This document shows, piece after piece, positions 1 through 17,531 of a stretch of 64,000 bases of DNA. The first letter of the stretch is position 1. Each line of letters begins with the position of its first letter. The position numbers and the translations under genes are program-made. The notes beneath the pieces were generated by a model. The model saw only the letters and a program-made list of their open reading frames with translations, was not told where the DNA came from and searched no databases. This DNA is from Geothrix sp. Its GTDB lineage: Bacteria; Acidobacteriota; Holophagae; Holophagales; Holophagaceae. The stretch spans positions 186,001 through 250,000 of the forward strand of contig NZ_JAHRYQ010000001.1 in the NCBI RefSeq assembly GCF_020622065.1, written 5' to 3'.

Positions 1-2
1 GG

Positions 3-260
3 GACATCCTCTTCCGAGCGCTGCGATTCTTCTACCTGCTCTGGGGCGGGATGCTGTTGTCGACCCTGGCGTTCTATGGCCGCCTGAAGCTGCCGCCCGC
101 GTTCTGGCACTGGCCCGAGTTGTGCCGGGCGCTCATGGGCCCCTGGGGCCGGGCCCTGGCGCTGGGTTTCGGCCTGGTCATGTGCCTGGCCGCCCTGCTG
201 GAGGTCTGGGAGCTGGTGGATCGGGTGCTGGTGCGCTTCATGGGGGAATCGGAGCGGTAG
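3..260 (+). CDS. C-terminal end of an unidentified membrane protein (partial)
   Basis: Reading frame open from the left edge to a TAG at 258-260; about 85 residues are visible and the start lies outside the window. Two hydrophobic stretches are visible, one near the left edge (FFYLLWGGMLLSTLAF) and one around residues 56-68 (ALGFGLVMCLAALLEV), followed by a short charged tail. This suggests a polytopic inner-membrane protein. An internal ATG at 51 exists but the frame stays open and hydrophobic upstream of it, so the gene probably continues leftwards. I do not recognise the family. Confidence 0.55.
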   Translation, partial: DILFRALRFFYLLWGGMLLSTLAFYGRLKLPPAFWHWPELCRALMGPWGRALALGFGLVMCLAALLEVWELVDRVLVRFMGESER

Positions 261-394
261 GGTTCCGTTTTGGACCGGCCCCGGCCGGAAACGCCTCTTG
301 GTGAATCGGGTGCTTTTGGTGATCCTGGAACCTTGGGCTTGAACCCTTTCGGGGTTCGGGCCATTCAAATAGCGTGTCTCGGAGGCGTGGCGAT

Positions 395-1765
395 ATGGCG
401 CAGGCGGTTCGTGGTGTGATCGGGGCGGGACTGATGCTGGGCGCGGCCGCCCTGCCCATGGCGGCGCAAAGCCTGGCCCTGCCAGCCGCGGATCCCGTGG
501 GCATCGCCCGCAGCGGCGCCCAGGTGGCCTACGGCTACAGCCTGGAAGCGGCCTCGACCAATCCCGCGCTGCTGGCCTCCCTGCGGGAGAACCGGGGCTT
601 CTATCTCGCGGCCGGGCTCGACCTCGCCTCCACCCAGCAGAGTCTGGAATCCAATCAGCGCACCACCTTCAGCACGGACCGCAACCGGGGCATCGGCGCC
701 TTCGGCGCGGCCTTCCGCCTCTCGCCCTCCTTCAGCCTCGGACTGAAGCTGGATGAACCCTTCATGCGCCATGGGCGCCTCCGGAACGATGCGCCCAGCC
801 GCTTTCTCGGAGATGGCCTCGACCTGTCGGCCCGCCGCCTGGAAGGGCAGATGGCCTGGGCCCTCAGCCCGAATCTGTCCTTCGGCCTGGGGCTCGGAGC
901 CGCTCGCCTGAGCTTTGAATCCAGCAGCGTCATGCGGTTCGGCGTGCCGCTCGATCCCTCGCAGCCCACCTCTGGAATCAATCCCGTGCAGGGGCTGGTC
1001 GAGCAGCGGGTCGCCCAGTCGGGGAACAAGACGGTCCCCAGCTATTCACTCGGGTTGCGCTGGGCCATCAATCCCCGCTGGACCCTGGGTGCGGCGCACC
1101 AGTCCGGGCTGAAGGGCGACCTGAAGCTCAGCGCGGGCTTCCGCGATGCCAGCCTGGGTCTCTACGCCAACGACGGCCTGAGCCTCGCGCCCCTGGGCAC
1201 CGCCCCGCGGGCCACCGCGCTGCTGGGCGCCTCGACCCCCGTGCAGGCCGGCAGCCGGACGCTCGAGCTGCCGTCGCAGACCTCGGTGGGCTTCCGGCAT
1301 CGCGCTACGCCCATGATCACCTGGGAAGCGGACCTCCGCTGGACCTCCGCCAGCCTGCGCATGCCGGCCTTCGCGGTGGTCTCCACCCCCAGCGGACCCG
1401 CGTCGGCCTCGTCGGAACTGCCCCAGGGCAAGAGCCACCTGGGCCTCGGCGCCTCCGTGGAAGTGGAACTTGGCAAGTTCTGGACTGTCCGAGGGGGCCT
1501 CTCCCTCGACCAGCGCTCGGTGGAAGAATCAGCCGCGGAACCCCTGCTGGGGGGCTCGCGCACGGCCGCCTTTTCCATCGGTGCCGGGTACCGGATCTGG
1601 AGCGGCGAACTGAGCCTCGGCTATCAGTACCGCCAGAGCGAGGACCAGGACACCCGCCGCCTCGACGGCGTGTGGAGTGCCGCAGGTTTCCGCGCCACGG
1701 GCACCCGCGTGCGCATGGAGGGCATGGGGCATCTCCTGGCCCTCGGTTTCAAGAAGACCTTCTAG
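395..1765 (+). CDS. Outer-membrane beta-barrel protein, FadL/OmpP1-like
   Basis: Predicted 456-residue outer-membrane protein. A signal peptide is visible (GAGLMLGAAALPMAAQ), followed by an N-terminal segment with the ASTNPALLAS pattern seen in FadL/OmpP1/TodX proteins, where Asn-Pro-Ala sits in the plug region. The remainder alternates short amphipathic strands rich in Gly, Leu, Arg and aromatic residues, and the protein ends in Phe (GFKKTF), the usual signal for barrel insertion. FadL relatives move hydrophobic compounds across the outer membrane; the substrate here cannot be told. I chose the ATG at 395 because GGAGG lies at 381-385, nine bases upstream; a GTG at 374 is in frame but has no such site. 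The next gene, rlmB, starts two bases after this stop. Confidence 0.75.
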   Translation: MAQAVRGVIGAGLMLGAAALPMAAQSLALPAADPVGIARSGAQVAYGYSLEAASTNPALLASLRENRGFYLAAGLDLASTQQSLESNQRTTFSTDRNRGIGAFGAAFRLSPSFSLGLKLDEPFMRHGRLRNDAPSRFLGDGLDLSARRLEGQMAWALSPNLSFGLGLGAARLSFESSSVMRFGVPLDPSQPTSGINPVQGLVEQRVAQSGNKTVPSYSLGLRWAINPRWTLGAAHQSGLKGDLKLSAGFRDASLGLYANDGLSLAPLGTAPRATALLGASTPVQAGSRTLELPSQTSVGFRHRATPMITWEADLRWTSASLRMPAFAVVSTPSGPASASSELPQGKSHLGLGASVEVELGKFWTVRGGLSLDQRSVEESAAEPLLGGSRTAAFSIGAGYRIWSGELSLGYQYRQSEDQDTRRLDGVWSAAGFRATGTRVRMEGMGHLLALGFKKTF

Positions 1766-1767
1766 CC

Positions 1768-2514
1768 ATGCGCTATCTCGGTCCCCACGCCTGCGAGGAG
1801 GCCCTGGTCCGTGGGGAGCTGCACACGGTCTGGATTGCGCCCGCGGCCTTCGGGCGGCTGGCGAAGTTCGTGGGCGAGGCCCGCGCCGCAGGGGTGGTGG
1901 TGCACCGCGAACCCATGGAGGGCATCGACCGGCGTAGCCAGGGGCAGCGCCACCAGGGCGTCCTGGGCGAGGGCGGCGCCTTCGCCTACGCGGAGTTCGA
2001 GGATGTGCTGGCCGCCGTGAAGGAGAAGGGCGACGCCGCGCTGATCCTCGCCCTGGACGGCGTCACCGATCCCCACAACCTGGGCGCCATCCTGCGCTCC
2101 GCCGCCGCCGCCGCGGTGGACGGTGTGATCCTTCCCGAGCGGCGCTCGGCGGCGGTGAACGACACCGTGGTGCGCGCCAGTGCCGGTACGGCGGGCCGCG
2201 TGCCGGTCTGCCGGGTGGTGAACCTGGGCCGCGCCCTGGACGACCTGAAGGAGGCCGGGGGCTGGATCTACGGCCTGGCCGCAGGCGAGGGCAGCCGCGA
2301 CTATTTGAAGGAATCCTTCGACCGCGCGACGGTGCTGGTGATGGGGGCCGAGGGTGAGGGCCTCCACCAGAAGATCCGCGAGCGCTGCGATGGGCTGCTG
2401 CACATCCCCATGCCCGGCGGCATCGAGAGCCTCAATGTCTCGGCCGCCGCTGCGGTCACGCTCTTCCGCGTGATCGCGCGCCGCGGGCAGGCCAGTCCCG
2501 AAGTTTCCCCTTGA
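1768..2514 (+). CDS. rlmB: 23S rRNA 2'-O-ribose methyltransferase RlmB (TrmH/SpoU family)
   Basis: 248 residues, close to the 243 of E. coli RlmB, which methylates the ribose of G2251 in the peptidyl-transferase loop of 23S rRNA using S-adenosylmethionine. The three SPOUT motifs are present: DPHNLGAILRSA (motif 1), VMGAEGEGL (motif 2) and IPMPGGIESLNVS (motif 3), which form the trefoil-knot cofactor site. The N-terminal part (YLGPHACEEAL, then a segment ending GVVVHRE) matches the small RNA-recognition domain of TrmH-type enzymes. The frame is open further upstream, but the ATG at 1768 directly follows the stop of the barrel gene and gives the family length. A paralogous TrmH-type enzyme acting on a neighbouring rRNA site cannot be excluded. 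Confidence 0.88.
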   Translation: MRYLGPHACEEALVRGELHTVWIAPAAFGRLAKFVGEARAAGVVVHREPMEGIDRRSQGQRHQGVLGEGGAFAYAEFEDVLAAVKEKGDAALILALDGVTDPHNLGAILRSAAAAAVDGVILPERRSAAVNDTVVRASAGTAGRVPVCRVVNLGRALDDLKEAGGWIYGLAAGEGSRDYLKESFDRATVLVMGAEGEGLHQKIRERCDGLLHIPMPGGIESLNVSAAAAVTLFRVIARRGQASPEVSP

Positions 2515-2539
2515 GGGGGCTCTGGGGGCGTGATATCTT
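2511..2539 (+). promoter_or_regulatory. Candidate sigma-70-type promoter for the tRNA-tuf cluster
   Basis: TTGAGG at 2511-2516 and TATCTT at 2534-2539 are separated by 17 bases. The pair overlaps the end of rlmB and would start a transcript about 125 bases before tRNA-Tyr. A second perfect -35 hexamer, TTGACA at 2638-2643, lies closer to the tRNA but has no convincing -10 partner. Assignment is by pattern only. Confidence 0.35.
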
Positions 2540-2671
2540 TCGAGTTCCCTGTCAGGAAAGCCCTGCCTCGCAGTGACCCTGACACGCGGCTTCGCAAGGA
2601 GCTTCGAGGGACGCCTCCAGGGGCGCTCCAGGGATGATTGACAAGCCCCGGGAGGGGCGCCGGACAAACAT

Positions 2672-2758
2672 GCCGAGATGGCCGAGTGGTTAATGGCAGC
2701 AGACTGTAAATCTGCCACGCAACGCGTTACGGAGGTTCGAATCCTTCTCTCGGCACCA
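2672..2758 (+). tRNA. tRNA-Tyr (anticodon GTA)
   Basis: Seven-base acceptor stem GCCGAGA pairs with TCTCGGC, the discriminator A is followed by an encoded CCA, and the anticodon loop CTGTAAA gives GTA. The long variable arm expected of a bacterial class II tRNA-Tyr lies between the anticodon stem and the T arm (GGTTCGAATCC). It is the first of three tRNA genes ahead of tuf, an arrangement common in bacteria. Confidence 0.96.
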
Positions 2759-2809
2759 GTCCAACTGGAACCCGTTCCAGATCGCTGGATCCTGTTCTCG
2801 GGATTCCAC

Positions 2810-2886
<77 letters not shown>

Positions 2887-2951
2887 CCCTCCCCGTCCGC
2901 CGAACCCCGGCTGACGGCAAGGCCCCCCGCCTCGCGGCGGGAAGGTTCAAA

Positions 2952-3026
<75 letters not shown>

Positions 3027-3078
3027 CCCTTTCGCACAGTTCCCCTTCATCTTCTCTCCCACCTTTCAGGAGGCACTC

Positions 3079-4272
<1,194 letters not shown>

Positions 4273-4305
4273 AAACCAGTCCGCCCTCCGACTTAGGAGG
4301 TCCCA

Positions 4306-4455
4306 ATGCGCGACATCATCCACTTGCAGTGCCAAGACTGCAAGCGCAAGAACTACAGCACCACCAAGAACAAGAAGACCACCACAGGCAAGCTTGAATT
4401 CAACAAGTTCTGCCGTTTCTGTGGCGGTTACCGGGTTCACCGCGAGGCGAAGTAG
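4306..4455 (+). CDS. rpmG: 50S ribosomal protein L33
   Basis: 49-residue L33, a small protein near the E site of the large subunit. It begins MRDIIHLQCQDC and carries two Cys pairs (CQDC near residues 9-12 and CRFC near 36-39), the zinc-binding form of the protein rather than the Cys-free paralogue. It ends GGYRVHREAK. AGGAGG at 4295-4300 lies six bases upstream of the ATG. It follows tuf by 33 bases and precedes tRNA-Trp and secE, a widely conserved gene order. An inverted repeat at 4475-4484/4494-4503 follows the gene but has no T-run. Confidence 0.95.
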   Translation: MRDIIHLQCQDCKRKNYSTTKNKKTTTGKLEFNKFCRFCGGYRVHREAK

Positions 4456-4509
4456 CCTCCGGTCCCGAGGGTTCCCGCCCGGCTCCCACCAGAAGCCGGG
4501 CGGTCCCAC

Positions 4510-4585
4510 AGGGGAGTAGCTCAGCTGGTAGAGCAGCGGACTCCAAATCCGCAGGTCGCGGGTTCGAACCCTGTCTCCCCTGCCA
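4510..4585 (+). tRNA. tRNA-Trp (anticodon CCA)
   Basis: Acceptor stem AGGGGAG pairs with CTCCCCT, discriminator G is typical of tRNA-Trp, CCA is encoded, and the anticodon loop CTCCAAA gives CCA. It sits between rpmG and secE as in many bacteria. Confidence 0.96.
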
Positions 4586-4587
4586 TT

Positions 4588-4622
4588 CCGGCCCCGGCGA
4601 TCTCGCTCGGGGCCGGGTTTTT
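4588..4622 (+). terminator. Intrinsic terminator after tRNA-Trp
   Basis: A nine-base stem CCGGCCCCG (4588-4596) pairs with CGGGGCCGG (4608-4616) and is followed by G and five T. It would end the tRNA-tuf-rpmG transcript before secE. Confidence 0.8.
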
Positions 4623-4651
4623 CAGACCGAATCCTTTCCACGGGGTCCATC

Positions 4652-4846
4652 GTGATCGGAGCCATCAAACAACAGGCCAGAGATCTGTTCGCAGAGCTCG
4701 ACCGGGTGGATTGGCCCAGCAAGGAAAAAGTGCTGACCTCCACCTGGACTGTGGTGATCGTCTCGGTGTTCGTCGGGGCCTTCCTGTGGTCCGTGGACTG
4801 GTTCCTCTCCAAGGGCTTCGCGTACTTCTTCCTGAAGGCCCGTTGA
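4652..4846 (+). CDS. secE: Preprotein translocase subunit SecE
   Basis: 64-residue short-form SecE, the clamp subunit of the SecYEG channel in the inner membrane. The cytoplasmic amphipathic helix with the conserved ELDRVDWPSKE segment precedes one transmembrane helix (WTVVIVSVFVGAFLWSVDW). The start is GTG at 4652; no strong ribosome-binding site precedes it. The next gene, nusG, begins 13 bases after the stop, the near-universal pairing. Confidence 0.93.
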   Translation: MIGAIKQQARDLFAELDRVDWPSKEKVLTSTWTVVIVSVFVGAFLWSVDWFLSKGFAYFFLKAR

Positions 4847-4859
4847 GCCGGAGGCAGCC

Positions 4860-5498
4860 ATGACCGATCTCGTGAGCACCCCACAAGACACGGCGACCCC
4901 GGCGCAGCCGCAGGGGCGCGAGTTGAAGTGGTTCATCATCCACACCTATTCGGGCTACGAGGCCAAGGTGATGGAGCACCTGCGCCAGCGCATCAAGATG
5001 GAAGAGCGCGAAGGCAGCTTCGGGGACATCCAGATCCCCGAGGAGACCTATGAGGAAATGAAGGTCGACGCCAAGTCCGGCAAGAAGGAGCGCGTCGTCA
5101 AGAAGCGCAAGTCCTTCCCGGGCTATCTGCTGGTCCAGATCCAGGTGGAGAGCAAGCCCGAAGGTTCCGTCGAGATGGCGGATGCGGACTGGCACCTGGT
5201 GCGGAACACCCCCAAGGTGACCAGCTTCGTGGGGGCCAACAAGAAGCGGCCCACACCCCTGACGGACGACGAGGTCCGCCAGATCATGCACCACACGGAA
5301 GAGACCCAGGAGAAGCCCAAGCCCAAATACCACTTTGAGAAGGGCGAAAAGGTCCGTATCATTGATGGCCCCTTCGCCAATTTCGAAGGGGATGTGGATG
5401 AGATCCACGAAGAACGCTCCACCATCAAGGTGATGGTGACGGTGTTCGGTCGCAGCACCCCTGTGGAGCTCGACTTCATCCAGGTGGAAAAGCGCTAG
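4860..5498 (+). CDS. nusG: Transcription termination/antitermination factor NusG
   Basis: 212-residue NusG. After a non-conserved N-terminal extension of about 22 residues, the NGN domain starts at LKWFIIHTYSGYEAKV and includes the RNA-polymerase-contacting FPGYLLVQ segment. The KOW domain is visible near residues 158-186 (FEKGEKVRIIDGPFANFEG). NusG binds the clamp of RNA polymerase, increases processivity and links it to Rho or to the ribosome. The ATG at 4860 lies at the end of a GGAGGCAGCC site. The gene stands between secE and rplK, as expected. Confidence 0.96.
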   Translation: MTDLVSTPQDTATPAQPQGRELKWFIIHTYSGYEAKVMEHLRQRIKMEEREGSFGDIQIPEETYEEMKVDAKSGKKERVVKKRKSFPGYLLVQIQVESKPEGSVEMADADWHLVRNTPKVTSFVGANKKRPTPLTDDEVRQIMHHTEETQEKPKPKYHFEKGEKVRIIDGPFANFEGDVDEIHEERSTIKVMVTVFGRSTPVELDFIQVEKR

Positions 5499-5562
5499 CT
5501 GATCCACCCTTCAAGGCGGCCGTCGCCGGCATGTGCCGGAATCAGTCGCGGGAGAACAAGAC

Positions 5563-5994
5563 ATGGCAAAGAAGATCACTGGCTACATCAAGCTGCAGCT
5601 GCCTGCGGGCGAAGCCACCCCGGCTCCTCCCGTCGGTCCCGCGCTGGGCCAGCACGGCGTCAACATCATGGAGTTCGTGAAGCAGTTCAACGCGAAGTCC
5701 GTGGGCGCGGTCGAGAAGGGCACCACCCTCCCCGTCGTCATCACCGTCTACGCCGATCGCAGCTTCAGCTTCATCCTGAAGACCCCTCCGGCCGCCGTGC
5801 TGATCATGAAGAAGCTCGGCCTTGAGAAGGGCAGCCCCACGCCCAACAAGCAGAAGGTCGGCAAGATCACCAAGGCGCAGCTCGCGGAGATCGCCAAGGT
5901 GAAGATGCCCGACCTCACGGCTGGCAGCCTCGAGGCCGCCGTCCGTTCCATCGCCGGCTCGGCGCGCTCCATGGGCGTCGACGTCATCGATTAA
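5563..5994 (+). CDS. rplK: 50S ribosomal protein L11
   Basis: 143-residue L11, which with L10/L12 forms the stalk base that binds elongation factors. The Pro-rich N-terminal linker is present ([19 protein letters not shown]) and so is the C-terminal RNA-binding domain, ending [12 protein letters not shown]. The frame extends upstream to 5533, but the ATG at 5563 follows GGGAGAAC and begins [11 protein letters not shown], the family start. It heads the L11 operon. A terminator-like hairpin follows at 6001. Confidence 0.96.
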   Translation: MAKKITGYIKLQLPAGEATPAPPVGPALGQHGVNIMEFVKQFNAKSVGAVEKGTTLPVVITVYADRSFSFILKTPPAAVLIMKKLGLEKGSPTPNKQKVGKITKAQLAEIAKVKMPDLTAGSLEAAVRSIAGSARSMGVDVID

Positions 5995-6000
5995 CCTTCC

Positions 6001-6034
6001 CTTGCGCGGGTCTCGGCCCGCGCAAGCCATTTTT
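6001..6034 (+). terminator. Intrinsic terminator or attenuator between rplK and rplA
   Basis: A ten-base perfect stem CTTGCGCGGG (6001-6010) and CCCGCGCAAG (6017-6026) with a six-base loop is followed by CCA and six T. The structure has the form of a rho-independent terminator, although rplK and rplA are usually co-transcribed. Confidence 0.7.
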
Positions 6035-6110
6035 TGTTGGAGAGCTGCGTCGTGCGGCAATCCCGGCCACCGCGACCGTCATCGCGGGAGATCGTTCGGA
6101 TGGAGCCAAT

Positions 6111-6803
6111 ATGGCAAAACCTGGAAAGAAGTACCGGGCTGCCGCGGCCAAGATCGAAGATCGCCCCTACGAGCTGAAGGACGCCCTCACCGTCGTCAAG
6201 GACACGGCTTACGCCAAGTTCGACGAGACGGTTGAAGTCCACATGCGGCTCGGCGTCGACCCCCGTCACGCGGACCAGATGGTCCGCGGCACCATCGTAC
6301 TGCCCCACGGAACGGGCAAGACGATGCGGGTGGCGGTCATCGCAGGCGGCGAGAAGATCAAGGAAGCGGAAGCTGCGGGCGCCGAGATTGTGGGCGGGGA
6401 CGAGCTGGTCGAGAAGATCGCCGGCGGATTCCTCGACTTCGATGCCCTCGTCGCAACCCCTGACATGATGAAGGGCGTCGGCCGGCTTGGTAAGGTGCTC
6501 GGCCCCCGTGGCCTCATGCCCAACCCCAAGACCGGAACCGTGACCTTCGATGTGGTCAAGGCCATCAAGGAGATCAAGGCCGGCAAGGTGGAGTACCGCG
6601 TCGACAAGACCGGCATCATCCACGCACCGGTCGGCAAGCTCTCCTTCGGCGTCGAGAAGCTGGAAGAGAACGCCAAGGCGCTCATTGATGCCGTCCACAA
6701 GGCCAAGCCCGCTACGGCGAAGGGTAAATATGTGAAGACGATGTATATCGCCTCCACCATGGGCCCCTCGGTCACCCTCAACACCACAAGCGTTGAGAAG
6801 TAG
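6111..6803 (+). CDS. rplA: 50S ribosomal protein L1
   Basis: 230-residue L1, the protein of the mobile stalk that helps release deacylated tRNA and, in many bacteria, represses translation of its own operon. Conserved segments are visible: [20 protein letters not shown] near residues 48-67, GGDELVEKI, and the signature [16 protein letters not shown]. The ATG at 6111 follows GGATGGAGCC. The gene is separated from rplK by 116 bases holding a terminator-like hairpin, and from rplJ by only ten bases. Confidence 0.96.
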   Translation: MAKPGKKYRAAAAKIEDRPYELKDALTVVKDTAYAKFDETVEVHMRLGVDPRHADQMVRGTIVLPHGTGKTMRVAVIAGGEKIKEAEAAGAEIVGGDELVEKIAGGFLDFDALVATPDMMKGVGRLGKVLGPRGLMPNPKTGTVTFDVVKAIKEIKAGKVEYRVDKTGIIHAPVGKLSFGVEKLEENAKALIDAVHKAKPATAKGKYVKTMYIASTMGPSVTLNTTSVEK

Positions 6804-6813
6804 GAGGCTGACC

Positions 6814-7302
6814 ATGGAAAAGAATCAGAAGATCGCCGAAGTCGCCGAACTCAAGGAAACCTTCGCGTCCGCCACCTCGGCCGTCGTGATCGAATTCAAG
6901 GGCCTCGTCGTCACCAAGGACACTGCCTTCCGCAAGAGCGTTCGGGAGAGCAAGGCCCAGTACCGTGTCAGCAAGAACACCCTGCTCCGCCTGGCTGTGA
7001 AGGACACTTCCTTCGAGGCCCTGGGCGATTCCTTCAAGGGCTCCAGCGCCATTGCCACGACCAGTGAAGATGTGGTCGCCCTGGCCAAGGCCGTCAACGG
7101 CTTCCTGAAGGACAACCCCGCCGCGACCTTCAAGGCCGGCGTCATGGATGGCAAGCTGATCAACGCCCAGCAGCTCCAGGTTCTTGCCGAACTGCCGAGC
7201 CGCGATGTCCTGATCGCCAAGCTGCTCTATCTCATGACCTACCCGATCTCCGGTCTGGCGGTCGCCCTCGAGGGCATCCGCAAGCAGAAGGCCGGCGAGT
7301 AG
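6814..7302 (+). CDS. rplJ: 50S ribosomal protein L10
   Basis: 162 residues (E. coli 165). L10 anchors L7/L12 dimers to the ribosome through its C-terminal helix. The N-terminal globular domain contains [13 protein letters not shown], matching the conserved VVKNTLLRRAV segment. The ATG at 6814 is preceded by TAGGAGG at 6801-6807, which overlaps the rplA stop. The gap to rplA is ten bases, so there is no room for the long structured leader that binds L10-L12 in E. coli; autoregulation through that leader is not apparent. Confidence 0.94.
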   Translation: MEKNQKIAEVAELKETFASATSAVVIEFKGLVVTKDTAFRKSVRESKAQYRVSKNTLLRLAVKDTSFEALGDSFKGSSAIATTSEDVVALAKAVNGFLKDNPAATFKAGVMDGKLINAQQLQVLAELPSRDVLIAKLLYLMTYPISGLAVALEGIRKQKAGE

Positions 7303-7357
7303 GACCAGCTGCTCAACCCCGAACCCAAAACCCATTTTCGAATTTTTGGAGGCCATC

Positions 7358-7735
7358 ATGGCTCTCACTGCCGATCAGCTCATCGCTGAAATCGAAACCA
7401 TGACCGTCCTTGACCTGGCCAACCTGGTCAAGGCCCTCGAGGACCGCTTCGGCGTGTCCGCTGCCGCCATGGCCGCTCCCGCCGCTGGCGGTGCTGCCCC
7501 GGCCGCCGCTGCCGAAGAGCAGACCGAGTTCAATGTCATCCTGACCGAGGCCGGCGCCAACAAGCTCAATGTCATCAAGGCCGTCCGCGAGATCGTCGCC
7601 GGCCTGGGCCTGAAGGAAGCCAAGGACCTGGTCGACGGCGCCCCCAAGGCCGTCAAGGAAGGCATCTCGAAGGACGAGGCCGGCAAGATCAAGGAAAAGC
7701 TCGAGGCCGCCGGCGCCAAGGTCGAGGTCAAGTAG
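7358..7735 (+). CDS. rplL: 50S ribosomal protein L7/L12
   Basis: 125 residues. The N-terminal dimerisation region ([19 protein letters not shown]) is followed by a flexible Ala/Gly/Pro hinge ([16 protein letters not shown]) and the conserved factor-binding C-terminal domain ([11 protein letters not shown] ... [14 protein letters not shown]). It recruits translation GTPases and binds L10. The frame opens at a TTG at 7346, but the ATG at 7358 is preceded by TTGGAGG at 7346-7352 and gives the family start MALTADQL. Confidence 0.97.
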   Translation: MALTADQLIAEIETMTVLDLANLVKALEDRFGVSAAAMAAPAAGGAAPAAAAEEQTEFNVILTEAGANKLNVIKAVREIVAGLGLKEAKDLVDGAPKAVKEGISKDEAGKIKEKLEAAGAKVEVK

Positions 7736-8108
7736 TTTTTCTTACAGCACTAACGCAAAGCGTAGGGTGCGTTTCGCACCTTGCGCTTTGCGATTTTGTC
7801 TGGACATGGTACGATTATTCCTTCCGCCCGAATCCCGGGTGGTCGATGCCTCTTCAAAGGCTCCTGGTTGCGAACAACCTCCCGCCGCAGCGCCAATCAC
7901 CTTGCTGGGCCGCTCCTTCCGCCGATGGGTGGGGGAGGGGCCATCGGTGTGCCTGCGGGTGGCGTTCGTCCTCAGACCCTTTACTGATCCCCTTCTCCGG
8001 GGCCGAGGTTCCGGAGGCTCTACCGTCTTTGCTTAGGGCACGCAGCATCGTCTCACATCGCCGCGTGTCGTCCATAGAAGGTTCCGCCAACTGCATCTGG
8101 AGCGAACC
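7736..8108 (+). promoter_or_regulatory. 373-base rplL-rpoB spacer with a 17-bp hairpin at 7754-7792
   Basis: The spacer contains no plausible gene. Close to rplL, bases 7754-7770 pair with 7776-7792 (outer stem CGCAAAGCG with CGCTTTGCG, inner GGTGC with GCACC, three G-T or A-T pairs between, loop of five), followed by ATTTTG. In E. coli the rplL-rpoB spacer carries an attenuator and an RNase III site that lower rpoBC expression relative to the ribosomal proteins; this hairpin is well placed for the same task. The remaining 300 bases, GC-rich with short inverted repeats, show no clear promoter. Confidence 0.6.
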
Positions 8109-12503
<4,395 letters not shown>

Positions 12504-12545
12504 TCTCCTTCCGCATTCCTTCCCGACGAATCCTGAGAGGTCCCC

Positions 12546-16769
<4,224 letters not shown>

Positions 16770-16786
16770 GCTCCAGATGCTTCCCG

Positions 16787-16818
16787 GAAACGGCCCGCTT
16801 CGGCGGGCCGTTTCTCGT
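16787..16818 (+). terminator. Terminator of the rpoBC operon
   Basis: A perfect 12-base stem GAAACGGCCCGC (16787-16798) and GCGGGCCGTTTC (16803-16814) is closed by the stable tetraloop TTCG. Only a short pyrimidine-rich tail follows, but the A-rich and T-rich ends of the stem supply a U-tract. Confidence 0.85.
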
Positions 16819-16943
16819 ATGGCTCTGATCTGGCCCGAGGCAATTGCGCGGATTCATGGTGTGATGTAAAAAATCACCCCAACGGCCCGGTCTGGAACCG
16901 GGTCCATCGTGTCGCCGCCGCAGGATCCAGGGAGAACCGAGGC

Positions 16944-17531
16944 ATGAACGGACGCAGGAATCGACTCAGAGGCCGCATCGCCGGACTGGTCTTCGCGAGC
17001 TGGGCCGCCTGGCCCGGGGTTCTGTCCGCCCAGGCCCCGCCGCCCTACACACGCACCCTCGAGGGCTACGCAGTGCCCGAGGTGACCCTGGTGAACCAGG
17101 AGGGGGCCAAGGTGAACCTCAAGGCCATGCTGGAATCCGGCGAGCCCGTCATCGTGGATTTCATCTTCGGCACCTGCACGACCATCTGCCCGGTCCTGTC
17201 CGCGGGCTACGCCAACCTGCAGACCAAGTTGCCGGCGGGCTCGAAGGTGCACCTGGTCTCGATCTCCATCGACCCCGAGAACGACACGCCCAAGGTGATG
17301 CGCGACTACCTCAAGCGCTACCGGGCCCGGCCGGGCTGGGACTTCTTCACGGGCAAGCGAGAGGACATCGACAAGGTCATGCGGGCCTTCAACGCCTACA
17401 TCCCGAACAAGATGTCCCACTTTCCCCTGACCAACATCCGGGATCCCAAGACGGGCAAGTGGATCCGCATCTTCGGTCTCATGAGCTCCTCGGAATTCGT
17501 GGCCGAATGCCGCAAGGCGGGGATCCTGTGA
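16944..17531 (+). CDS. Sco1/SenC/PrrC-family copper protein
   Basis: 195-residue thioredoxin-fold protein with an N-terminal signal sequence or anchor (RIAGLVFASWAAWPGVLSAQA). The copper-binding CxxxC motif is at Cys 78 and Cys 82 (CTTIC), and a candidate third ligand His is at about residue 159 (NKMSHFP). Sco proteins carry copper to the CuA site of cytochrome oxidase or act as thiol-disulfide reductases in the periplasm. No oxidase gene lies nearby. Instead the stop overlaps the GTG start of the cytochrome c fusion gene (17528), so the two are probably translated together and the Sco protein may serve that cytochrome or the multicopper oxidase further downstream. Confidence 0.9.
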   Translation: MNGRRNRLRGRIAGLVFASWAAWPGVLSAQAPPPYTRTLEGYAVPEVTLVNQEGAKVNLKAMLESGEPVIVDFIFGTCTTICPVLSAGYANLQTKLPAGSKVHLVSISIDPENDTPKVMRDYLKRYRARPGWDFFTGKREDIDKVMRAFNAYIPNKMSHFPLTNIRDPKTGKWIRIFGLMSSSEFVAECRKAGIL

